DNA from: Arbacia lixula
Taxonomy: Eukaryota > Echinodermata > Echinoidea > Arbacioida > Arbaciidae
Direction of reading: 5' to 3'
Length of the DNA: 64,000 nt
Assembly: GCA_963669155.1 (NCBI GenBank)
Contig: OZ022580.1
Location: 15,693,699-15,757,698, forward strand
Of the stretch, positions 32,906 through 44,800 are shown one piece after another. Under the pieces are notes generated by a model. It was not told where the DNA came from. It saw nothing but the letters and a program-made list of their open reading frames with translations, and made no database searches. Position 1 is the stretch's first letter; the number at the start of each line of letters is the position of its first letter. The position numbers were made by a program, and so were the translations under genes.

Positions 32906-34490
32906 GTCTTTTTGATTTCTCCACTGCTATGCTCGCTATCGTCGCGCATATCCGTATCCCATGATGCAACGCAGAAATAAGCGGAAATATTTTGGCATCG
33001 CCGAGCCGCTGCTGTTCATCTTCGGTGCTAAGCGACAGAACGCCAATTCACATTCTTAATCTTGGGTCGTCCTTTATTTATCACCGTCATCATTGTTCAC
33101 AACATCTGTCCGGAATTAGATGTGAGTATATTTATACATGTTAAGCACTCATAAATTAATATTCTTAATAGGCTAATAAACTGACAAGCGTCTGAACGAA
33201 GTGAAATATTTGGAAATGTCGTTTATAAGGGTCCCACCTATTGATTTCCAATGCGATGTTTTTTCGCCGTGCATAGCCATCGCATAGACTCTAGACAGGA
33301 ATAACCGCCTCATTCGGGGCATTCTATTATTAATAATAATAACAATAATAGTCCATTCTGATATAGCGCAACTTTACAGTTAAGCCTCAGTGAGCATAAA
33401 ATAGAAAAAGAGAAAGAAGTAGAACCTCATTTAAGCAAAGATAAAGTGATTGAAATCTAATTCACTAATATAGCCGGGACGCCCACAAAAAAGTCAAAAT
33501 ATTAAAACAACTTCAAAATACAAATGCTCACCATATATGCTTGTTTGCACTATTGATAATCCATAGAAATCATTAGCTTTGGCAAAATAATAAGAAAAGT
33601 ATTTATTTGAACAAGATTTTAGAATCGTCTCCAAGTCACAGATAATGCCGCTACATTCACTGTAGGCCTACACAAAATTTGCGTATAGATCTAGTAGCGT
33701 ATATTCCGGTGGGTTGCTGAGTCCGCAAGGGATCAGCCAGCCTATTGTTACGTCAGGCATACATGCATATTGGCAATCGGACTTACTGCGAGCGTGTGGT
33801 GGGCGCATGCGAACGGCGCAGCACTGCCGATACATGTTCCGATATACATGTAGTATAGTGCGTGTGCGGGACGTCGTGTCCGCGCAAGCCATGCATCACG
33901 GTCAGCTATATATAGCGCTGATCCGACCGGTTCGGCTTAGCGAGTAACGGATGGCTGACTGTGGCGGCCGCGCACGGCTACCCGGAGCATTCATAGCAGC
34001 CGACAAGCCAGGCTTAGAATTGCGCGACGATTGTCGTTGCCCCCTCCAGAATTTCATAACATTTATCAACACCGCATATTCATAGATCTAAACATAGGCT
34101 CATAAAACCCTTTTGCGGCACAACTGCGCCTTTGTAAAACGTTATAAATCAAAAGCCAAATAGAGGCTCAGTATTTACTCTTGACACTATTCTTGTTTCG
34201 AATTGATCCACATAACGGAACATTTTCGTTTTCACCATGATTCACGAAAAAGTGAAGTGGATTTTCAAAAACTTACCGCAAAATGCTTCGATCTCGCTCG
34301 GTCATCGCAGCTTTCCCAAAACTTTTTGTTGCAAATGAAAGAAGATCTCACAGGGTTGTCGAGCTTTTAAATCTCAACCCATCAATTTACTTCGATAATA
34401 TTCTACATCGGAATTCCGCTACCCGAACAGATCACGCATCTCACAAACTGCACCCACCATTTTGCCATTATGTTTTCGCACTTACGTGCG
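32906..34490. other. Gene-free stretch, partly CpG-rich
   Basis: 33700-34050 is more CpG-rich than its surroundings and could include a promoter, but no convincing exon follows on either strand. The only spliceable hint is a minus-strand ATG at 34305 with a GTAAGT donor 29 bases on. Confidence 0.3.
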
Positions 34491-34492
34491 AA

Positions 34493-34508
34493 GCGCCATC
34501 TAGTGGCA
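34493..34508 (+). promoter_or_regulatory. CTCF-like motif
   Basis: GCGCCATCTAGTGGCA closely matches the core of the bilaterian CTCF consensus. It lies between the repeat-rich gene-free region and IFT74. One short motif can occur by chance or inside a repeat. Confidence 0.35.
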
Positions 34509-34571
34509 CATGGGCGTCCCTAACTAACAAACAAAAATGTCTTCAATTTGGCGCGAAATTGATCCTAACTC

Positions 34572-34722
34572 ACCTCAGTTTTAGATTCTCGAATAAAGTC
34601 TGGAAGTTTATCCCACAGCATAGGTGCAGCAAACTGGAAAGACCTCTGACCGTATGCCTTGGTTTTAACGGAGTACTGCCCTAAAAGATTCTTTGATTTT
34701 GAATGAAGGACCCAAGGTTATA
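34572..34722 (-). pseudogene. LINE reverse-transcriptase C-terminal remnant
   Basis: Minus-strand frame: HSKSKNLLGQYSVKTKAYGQ, then RSFQFAAPMLWDKLPDFIRE, then stop. YGxRSFxxAAPxLWxxLPxxIR is the characteristic ORF2 end of CR1/Jockey-like LINEs. Only about 45 codons remain. Confidence 0.65.
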
Positions 34723-35700
34723 CAAAACATTCTCATTTCTTGGTAATGCCTGGCATTATTAGGAAGATGCTTAAGTTTCCATTTACCCCCCCCCCCCCTT
34801 TTGTTTGATTCCTTTTACTTCTAGTTCGGTATTTAGTCCAGCTTAGTTTGTATTCAGTCCAAATTCAATAGGTTCTTATGTCCATGTTCACCCCATCAGT
34901 CACTACCCTACTTCTCTGCTCACCTTCATTCCTTTCCTATTCAGATGTGCTCATTCATTCTATCCTCACATCTGGCTCTTTTGTTTAACATTCTTTATTA
35001 CTTAATCACCTGTAGTCTGCCATCTTCATCCTTCTTACTTTTATTGGTTGACTACGTGAAAAGGGATCCTACATTTTAGTTGGCCTGCTTCATTCCTTTT
35101 ATTTCTATTAGTTCTTCCCAAATTATTCTATACATGCAAATATGTTAGTTATGTTAATCATGCTCATGATGGAAACAGACCAACAGAATAACAGTGCAAA
35201 GTGATCACTAGGTCCCTGCCGAACTTTTGTTCAGACGAGACAAAAAAGGAACCTCACATTTTTACTATAGAAAGCCAACCCGGGCGTAGACACCAATAAC
35301 CATCTCAAGTGGGGCATTCTTTGAGCAGATTAATTATTTTTGAGTGCCTATTAAAAGGAGCCACAGATTTTTGATGGATTTTCACAGATATGTTTCTTTC
35401 ATGTTTCTGCTTTCCTTAAAAACCAACTTAACTTCAGGATGGGCTTTCCCCTTTAGTATGCTAAGCATTGGACAAGAGTAACATACCTAGATGGATTTGG
35501 CCATTTAAGGTTTTTACAGCTTTAAATTTATTACACCTGTATTAAGAAAAACAATCTTTGCAAGTCAGCAATGTTAAGAAGTGTGCTTAAACAAATTCCA
35601 AATGTAAAAAAAAAAACACGCAGTTATCATAGAACTTAAAATGTTATGATTCCGCAACCCTCATTCTTGGCCATGATTCGGTCAGCGTGTTAATGAAAGG
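34723..35700. other. Upstream region of IFT74
   Basis: AT-rich with a C run near 34788-34798. No gene. It may contain an undetected 5' exon of IFT74. Confidence 0.35.
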
Positions 35701-35731
35701 GATTTTTGACATGCACACGAAAGCTGCTGAA

Positions 35732-35805
35732 ATGGCATATCTGTTTGCAGACTCGTACGGCGGCCGTAACTATGGAAGAGATATGATGGATATGAGAGAG
35801 ATGAG
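35732..35805 (+). CDS. IFT74: IFT74 candidate 5' coding exon
   Basis: The frame [19 protein letters not shown] ends AG|GTAAAT in phase 2, exactly what exon 36821 needs. An acceptor-like TCTGTTTGCAG ends at 35750, so the true exon may be 35751-35805 spliced to an unseen start exon. If unspliced, the in-frame ATG at 35732 starts the protein. The Gly/Arg-rich, basic composition suits the IFT74 N terminus, but no direct family match can be made. Confidence 0.4.
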
Positions 35806-38800
35806 GTAAATGTTAGACAGAAAAATCAGTCTCTGTAGGACGTTGCATCCGCTGAGATTGCATCTGGCTCCTCTGAACTCCTCTGATCTCGAGACTGAAC
35901 ATTGCACCTGTACACTGTATGGCGATCGATGCGGGTCGCCATTTTGAATATGAAAACGCTAATGCTTGCATATATGAATAAGTAATTTTACGCATGCGCA
36001 CATTTTTTTGCCCGCTCGTTTGCCGTGTGCTATTTTTTTTCATCGAACCGATCAACGATTTAAATATCCATAACCAACAACCCATTGAACAATATGATTG
36101 GTCAAATTTTTGTCAGACTCGAGCAGATTGAAAATGTCTGCGATAAACGTCTGATCGGCAGAAAGTAAGTCTTTAATTTTCACCTCCATATACATTTGGT
36201 GGAATCTTAGTCATAAATGTATAGATCTAATTTTGATGGAAGTAGATATGTTGCATCGTAGCTTGAAAGATTTTAAAATTTAGACGAAGTAGCTATGATA
36301 ATCTCAAAATACGTTTTCCCATAGACTTTCCAATATTCGGGTAACTTTCTACTCAAGCATTGAGCTTGTACAGTGTAGAAGATTGCCAATGCGCGTGTGA
36401 TGTGCATATACCGCCTCTATTTGGGGTAATTCCAAAAATGTAATTTCCATTAAAGAATGCACCCAATGAGACGGTTATTCCTTTCTAGCTGTGGGCAAGG
36501 AGCCTCCAAAATAAATGTTGCTCTAGATCTAATACTCAAGTTAAACTGAAAAAAATAATGGTTTACTCAAAATTTCAAGTAGTTTTTGTAAGTATTTCTT
36601 GTGCATGAAAATTATATCTTGCAAATATATTGTAGTTGTGTGCCCCATACATGTACTTGCATGAAAATGACTGCTTTTACAGCTGTTAATTTTCATGGAA
36701 AACAACTGAAAAAAACATCAACAATGTGCCCTAGCTTTTTCATCTCAGATAGCATTAAATTCATTTCATTTCTCACTGTGTATTACCCTCCGGCCCCGCC
36801 TCTCCTTTGTTTTCTCTCAGGAATCGACCCCCTTCGAGTAGTGGGCGCAAGCCAACCACCAGTATGAGACCCCCATCAGGCCTGAGGCAGCCACCCCCTG
36901 GCACTGCCATGAGGATGCCACCAGGGACAGGGGTAAGTCATGACATGGGGGATAGGGGTAAGAGGTGGGTGGGGCATGAGGTAGGGGTGGGGAAATGGGG
37001 TGGGTAAATTGGTTGGGTGTAGTAGGGCATGAGTAGAGGAGGGGGTTCCACCAGGGACAGGGATAAGTCATGACATGGGGGATAGGGGTAAGAGGTGGGT
37101 GGGGCATGAGGTAGGGGTGGGGAAATGGGGTGGGTAAATTGGTTGGGTGTAGCAGGGCATGAGTAGAGGAGGGGGTTCCACCAGGGACAGGGATAAGTCA
37201 TGACATGGGGGATAGGGGTAAGAGGTGGGTGGGGCATGAGGTAGGGGTGGGGAAATGGGGTGGGTAAATTGGTTGGGTGTAGCAGGGCATGAGTAGAGGA
37301 GGGGGTTCCACCAGGGACAGGGATAAGTCATGACATGGGGGATAGGGGTATGAGGTAGGTGGGCCATGAGGTAGGGGTGGAGAAATGGGGTGGGTAAATT
37401 GGTTGGGTATAGCAGGGCATGAGTAGAGGAGGGGGTTCCACCAGGGACAGGGACAAGTCATGACATGGGGGATAGGGGTATGAGGTAGGTGGGGCATGAG
37501 GTAGGGGTGGGGAAATGGGGTGGGTAAATTGGTTGGGTGTAGCAGGGCATGAGTAGAGGAGGGGGTTCCACCAGGGACAGGGGCAAGTCATGACATGGGG
37601 TATTGGGGTATGAGGTTGCTGGGGGATGAGATACATGTAGGGGTGGGAAAATGGGGTGGATGTAGTAGGGTGGGAGTGGGGGAGGGGGTTCCACCAGGGA
37701 CAGGGGTAAGTCATGACATGGGGTATATAGGGGTATGAGGTGGGTGGGGGATGAGGTACATGTAGGGGTGGGAAAATGGGGTGGATGTAGTAGGGTGGGA
37801 GTGGGGGAGGGGGTTCCACCAGGGACAGGGGTAAGTCATGACATGGGGTATAGGGGTATGAGGTGGGTGGGGCATGAGGTTGGGGGGTTGGGAAATGTGG
37901 TGGGTCGGGGGAAAGTCATGACATGGGGTAGCGGTAAGGGCAGGGGGTGGGGTACAGTAGTATAGGGTGTAGGTCGGTAGGGGTAGGTGTGTGGTAGGGT
38001 AGGGTTAGGGGATGGGACATAGGTAGGGGTGGGTTGGGTAGGAGTGGATTGGGTAGGGGGTTGCACTAAAGACAGGGGCAAGTCATGACATGGGGCAAGG
38101 ATATGGGTAGGGGGTAGATGTGGTATGGGGTGGGATAGAGTAGGGGGTGGGGTAAGGGGTAGGTGTGGGTTAGAGAACGGGTGGGTTGGGTAAGAGTGTT
38201 TGGGGGAGGGGGTTGCAACAGGGACATGCAGCCAGTCGTCAGGCCACAGAATATGCTTCTTTTATTTTCAGCTCAGTAGTCGTGACCTTCACTTGACCTC
38301 TCGAACCATGAAAAAAGTCTCCTTTTCAAACAGCAATATCTCTATGAGTAAACCATATTTTCGTACGCTTTCTTTTGCAACTGTATGTTGGAGGTCAAAA
38401 TTTACTAAGTGTGAAAAAACATGTAATTAAAACAGGCAGAAATATATTGCAGATTCGAGATAAATATGTGGTTCTAATTCAAAAAAGAAAAATGAAAATA
38501 AACTCTATATTTCAATGTCAATCACTTTTGAGCCCCCAACACTTATAGATCATCTGAAGTGAAATCTATTGAATCTTTTGAAAATTCCAGTATTTTTCAA
38601 CCTCTCCTTGTAGAAGGGTCAGGATCCAGCAAAATATCAACCATGTTCAAATCCACAATGTGTGAGACATGACGAAGTTGTGAACGATCCTATCCAGCCA
38701 ATCACAGTCTGCGATAATAACGTTACAGTGTATGCCACCGGCGATTCAAGGGTCGCGGACTATGATTGGCTGGTTAGGATCGCTCACAACTTTGTCATGT

Positions 38801-41800
38801 CTCATGCATATTGGATTTGAATAGACTGCTGGGTGAGTACCGGTATGTCGGGGGTGAGTGGGGAAGAGGGTATACAACCCAGGTCGAAATTCCCATAGAA
38901 ACCAGTAGAAACCAGTAGAGACCGTCTACTGGTTTCTACTGGTCCAGTAGAGTCTACTGGTCTGAAGAGGAACTACGAAATCAAACCAGTAGAAACCAGT
39001 AGAAACCAGTAGAGTCTAATGTGTTGAAGACCAGTAGAAACCAATAGAAACCAGTAGAAACCAGTGAGATCTAATGGTTTGAGAAGGAGTGTGAAAAAAA
39101 CAAAGTCAAACCAGTAGAAACCATTAGAGACCAGTGGATTCTAATGGTATTGAAGACCAGTAGAAACCATTAGAATCCACTGGTCTCTAATGGTTTCTAC
39201 TGGTTTGATTTCGTTTTTTTCACACTCCTTCTCAAACCACTAGATCTCACTGGTTTCTATTGGTTTCTACTGGTCTTCAATACCATTAGAATCCACTGGT
39301 CTCTAATGGTTTCTACTGGTTTGACTTTGTTTTTTTTACACTCCTTTTCAAACCATTAGATCTCACTGGTTTCTATTGGTTTCTACTGGTCTTCAATACC
39401 ATTAGAATCCACTGGTCTCCAATGGTTTCTACTGGTTTGACTTTGTTTTTTCACACTCCTTCTCAAACCACTAGATCTCACTGGTTTCTATTGGTTTCTA
39501 CTGGTCTTCAATATCATTAGAATCCACTGGTCTCTAATGGTTTCTACTGGTTTGACTTTGGTTTTTTACACTCCTTTTCAAACCATTAGATCTCACTGGT
39601 TTCTATTGGTTTCTACTGGTCTTCAATACCATTTGAATCCACTGGTCTCTAATGGTTTCTACTGGTTTGACTTTGTTTTTTCACACTAATAGAAACTAGT
39701 GAGATATAATGTTTTGAAAAGGAGTGTGAAACCAGGAGAAAACATTAGAGACCAGTGAAACTTAATGGTTTGAAAAGGAGTGTGAAAAATACAGAGTCAA
39801 ACCAGTACAAACCATTAGAGACCAGTGAATTCTACAGGTGGAGACCAGTATAAACCAATAGAAACCAGTAAGACCTAATGGTTTGAAAAGGAGTGTCAAA
39901 AATTCAAAGTCAAACCAGTAGAAACCAATATAAACAAATGAGATCTAATGGTTTGAAAAGGAGTGTGAAAAATACAAAGTCAAACCAGTAGAAACCATTA
40001 GAGACCAGTGAATTCTCCTGGTATTGGAGATCAGTAGAAACCAATAGAAACTAGTGAGATATAATGTTTGGAAAAGGAGTATGAAAAATACAAAGTCAAA
40101 CCAGTATAAACCAATAGAAACCAGTGAGATCTAATGGTGTGAAAAGGAGTGTGAAAAATACTAAGTCAAACCAGTAGAAACCATTAGAGACCAGTGAATT
40201 CTACTGGTTATGGAGACCAGTAGAAACCAATAGAAACCAATAGAAATAGAGATGCTCATGAATATTCATGCATGTATTTACGTGTCCTAATTTTGTACTT
40301 TTAAATAGATAACCTCCACCTAACCAGATAAAAGGAATTTTACTAAGTAATGATTTCAAGTTTAAACATAAAATAGTGAATGTCACCTACTTAAGTGAAG
40401 ACAATAATGATAACAACAACAAAAATGATCTTCTTAAATGTAAGTTAGAGTAACCAATATCTTATGAACCTTATAACCGTACTGCTATATATATGAAAGT
40501 CTGTGAAGGAAAGAGTAGGAATTAGGATAGCTATAGGATAGGATAGGAATTGATATAGGATAGGATAGGATTAGGTTAAAACAATAAGAGATATGCCATA
40601 ATTCGGATTATCATATACTAAACTTAAATTGATATTTCATCAATATTTTTAATTTTGATTCCTATTGGTCTCTTGATGGCTCCGGTAGGTATTCTACGAG
40701 TTTCTACTGGTATTCTGATGGATCCAGGAGAAATTGCTACTGGTTTCTACTGGCACTCTACTGGTATTTTTCTAATGGTTTCTACTGGAAATCATTTCAC
40801 TTTCCATATTCAAACCAGCAGAAAAATTCCAGTAGAAACCAGTAGGAAGCTCTATTGGATCCAGTAGACATTCCTACTGGTTTCTACTGGTCTTCTACTG
40901 GTCTTCTATTGGATCCAGTAGAGATTCCTACTGGTTTCTACTGGTCTTCTACTGGTCTTCTATTGGATCCAGTAGAGATTCCTACTGGTTTCTACTGGTC
41001 TTCTACTGGTCTTCTATTGGATCCAGTAGAGATTCCTACTGGTTTCTACTGGTATTCTACTGACATTTTTCTAATGGTTTCTACTGGAAATCATTTCACT
41101 TTCCATATTCAAACCAGTAGAAAAATTCCAGTAGAAACCAGTAGGAAGCTCTATTGGATCCAGTAGAGATTCCTACTGGTTTCTACTGGTCTTCTATTGG
41201 ATCCAGTAAGGATTCCTACTGGTTTCTACTGGTATTCTACTGGTCTTCTATTGGTCTTGTATTGGATCCAGTAGAGATTTCTACTGGTTTCTACTGGTAT
41301 TCTACTGGTATTTTTCTAATGGTTTCTACTGGAAATCATTTCACTTTCCATATTCAAACCAGTAGAAAATTTACAGTAGAAACCAGTAGAGATTCTAATG
41401 GTTTTTCTCTACTGGTTTCTACTGGTTTTTCGTCCTGGGAAGGACATCAGGAACATGAATACATAATTTAGGAATACAAAGGGTGGCTCACAGTGAAATT
41501 GTGTCTCAAGTGCTGTACATGTACATGTACATTCAAAATACAGAGTCAGCTGTGAAAGCGTAAAGTGTTATTTGGTCATGAAGGGTACTTGATCACTCAA
41601 GAAACACCTGTATACGGTAATACAACTTATCAGGTGTAGCATAGAGTACATATTGGTATGCAATCTATCATGCAAGTTATTTCCTCTATTGTTCATTTTC
41701 CAAAGACCAGACAAGAAAATGACCAGACATCGCTGTGTGCCATTGATGCCTCTTTGATTCTGTGCCATTAATGATGGTGAGCCACATGTAGGTAGAATTA

Positions 41801-44800
41801 CTAGTTCAATGAGGTAAATCACATTTTCATTATTTTTTTTTTTCCAGGCTCCTGGCACAGCCCGACCAGGAACCAGAGGTGGTGGCACTGCAGGTGGAGC
41901 TAGTAAGTCAATGCTTTTTTTAATGAATGTACAAATAGAGATATTTAATGACCCACTTTTATGTTGAAAAAGCTTAAAACAACCATTTAAGCCCCCCCCC
42001 CCCCAGCCTTGTTTTTGCCCTCCCCTTAATTTCCTATCCCTCTCATTCTTAATTGATCATGATATCAAACTTCAATGCTTTTGTACAATGTTTTTCCCTT
42101 AATTTTTTATTATGGGATTTTAATTTAATAAATGCTCAATTTGTCTATGATTTTTAAGGATAAAAAGTTGTTTTTTTATTGTATCTGAAAACAAAAACGA
42201 AACAAGAAATTTAATTTGTTATTGAAACAAATGAGATAGTCTGTTGTTTAATATAAATAACTTGAAGACTATTTAGCTGAACATTATGATTGTCATTATT
42301 CATAATGTCACATCATCATTAAATTGATAGTAACAGGTCAGCTTAGTCCTGCCACTGGTCATTGTGTAATCCAGTTTTTTTTTTAATCATGATATCAAAC
42401 TTCAATGCTTTTGTATTAGACAGTAACAGGATTTTTATAGTAAAATTGACAACATAATGACAACAGAATCCACAACGTTTTCATTACTTATGGGTGACTT
42501 CAATGCCAAGGTTGGAATGAGAAAAGATGACGAGGAGAGTGGTATAGGCCCATACGGGTTCGGAGAAAGAAATGAAAGGGGAGAAAGACTACTGGAGTTT
42601 AAATCGAGCAGGAACTTGACAATTGGCAATACATACTTAAAAAAACCTACCAAAAACTACTGGACATGGGAAAGCCCAAATACAGCAACTCACAACTTGA
42701 TAGATTACATAATTTGCGATCATCGTAGAATCTTGATGGATGTGGGAACAGTACCAAAGGTGGATACAGGCAGTGACCACCGACTTGTTTGAGCTAAATA
42801 AGGATTAACAAGAAAATGGAAAGAGTGAGAAGGGTACATCTAAATATGTGAGATTTTTACATAATGCCTTTAATCATTATTTACTCCATGATGATGTCAT
42901 CAAAATGTAACAAAGGACATATTAGGATAGATTAATATGTCTCATCTACAACATGTTGAAATTGGGGAGAAAATTTATTCTGGATTACTGAGAGGAAAAC
43001 AACTCATGACTTCATAGATGAAAATCCACTTCTTTTTACTCATATGACAATATGATAACATGATTAGGAGAAAATGAGACACAAGATCACATCTACATTT
43101 CACCCTCTTTTAGAATGATTCATAAAAAAATTGGGGTCGAACTCCATTCTGAGGAGCCAGGGCCGATTACACATAGTCATGTTTTTTTTTTTTTTTAATA
43201 TTTGCACATAAAAAGGCATTGGCGCACTCACAGACATTCAACTTTGACATAATCTTGTTATTGCATGAATATGACTCAAAATGCCAGGATCTGACAGTAC
43301 ATGTATGTAGTATCAGAAAGATTGATTCAGTGAAAAAACAGAATTTTGTCGTTGCATTTGTGTTATGCATGTAAAATTGCGTGAGCAGATGGAAAACAAT
43401 TCTTAGTTGATTTGGAACATTTAAAAAAAATTGCACACGCAAATGCACTAACAGGGGTGTATACACACATTTTATTTTATCATGAAATTATTTGTCTTGT
43501 CATTAACTTAATTCATGTTAAATTTATTTAGATATCAATGATCCTTTCTTGAAATATGTCAAGTAAGTGATTTTCATCAAATTGCTTGTTTATGATGTCA
43601 CGACCATGTGATTACCTTGAAAATCTTATTTCTATATGATTACATTAATTACAATAAGTGACCAAAATTGTGGGGGTGAAAGAATAAAAATAAATAATAA
43701 TAAAGAAAATTCTAACAATTAAGAGGTGATCTGTCAATCATGCTAGACCACCTAATGAAAATCTATTGATTATTAGATCAGATTTTTTAAAAGAAATTGT
43801 TATGACATTTATGTATTCATCATATATTGGTAGGCCTATACGTAGTGTAAATGTTTGTGTTCAACAAGTACAGAGTGCTTGCTTTGGTACATACATGTAG
43901 ATAATGGTAATTTTTCACTTCAACTGTCTTCATTCATTTTATCATTGAATACAGAGCATATTGGGAAATATACATTTGAGAGCACATGTAAGTGTCTTTC
44001 ATACACCTGTAAATGAATATTTTGATTTTACATTCTAGTTTGTAAAGTTCATTGTCCATTAACTCTTTCTAACTCATCAAACCCCATACCGCCCAATGTG
44101 GATGGTATGTATTACCACTGCAAAAATGCCTCAGAGGCATAATAAGAGTAAATATGTATGAAAAAGCACTAGCTGTGACCACACTGCTTCATCTTTCTGC
44201 TTCATCTGTCTCATCTTTCTCCTTCCATCTGATGAACTTTCATGCAGTGCTTAATACCAACATCAACGTGGCTGACCGCCCAACCACCCAGCAAGGTCTT
44301 GGAGGGCTCAAGACTGGCAAGAAAGGTGAACAGAAGAATTGCTACAACTAAAAGCGTCACACTCCTGCATCATGACAATGATTCTCTGTTTAATGACCAA
44401 GCCCCCCCCCCCTCCCCCCCCATTTGACTTCCAGACTCAGGAGTGGAAAATGGCAACTGGTCTAAGAACTGAAGCGTACTACTCTGACTGTCTTGAACCG
44501 ATTCCTGTGCAAGGAGAGACACATAATTAACAGACATACTAAGACGAGACACAGGACTCGACAGTAACAACATGTACATGATAACAGACAAGCAAGACTG
44601 TAGAGTATGGGGAGCCATCATGTATCGAGAATGCTACCCAAAGTAAAGATGTAGCCAAGTGGTAGAAGAATTAAGTATTATTGTTTTGATACCTCTGCTG
44701 GAGACATTGTTTTTGAGGTGTTTTCCGTCAGTCCATTCTAAATCTGTTTATGCTATATCTTGTGAATAGTTCAATGGATTTGCTTGTGAATTACTACATA

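Noticed and set aside
36817..38081. Series of minus-strand proline-rich open frames of about 99 residues
   Set aside because: They repeat every 130 bases because the DNA does. They have no start context, no homology and lie on the opposite strand of the exon 2 minisatellite.
38894..41430. CRISPR-like spaced repeats
   Set aside because: Repeats are contiguous decamers without unique spacers, in an intron of an animal gene.
40655..41471. Open frames with repeated [15 protein letters not shown]
   Set aside because: Product of a 54-base satellite unit that is a multiple of three. No exon signals; explained by the decamer repeat.
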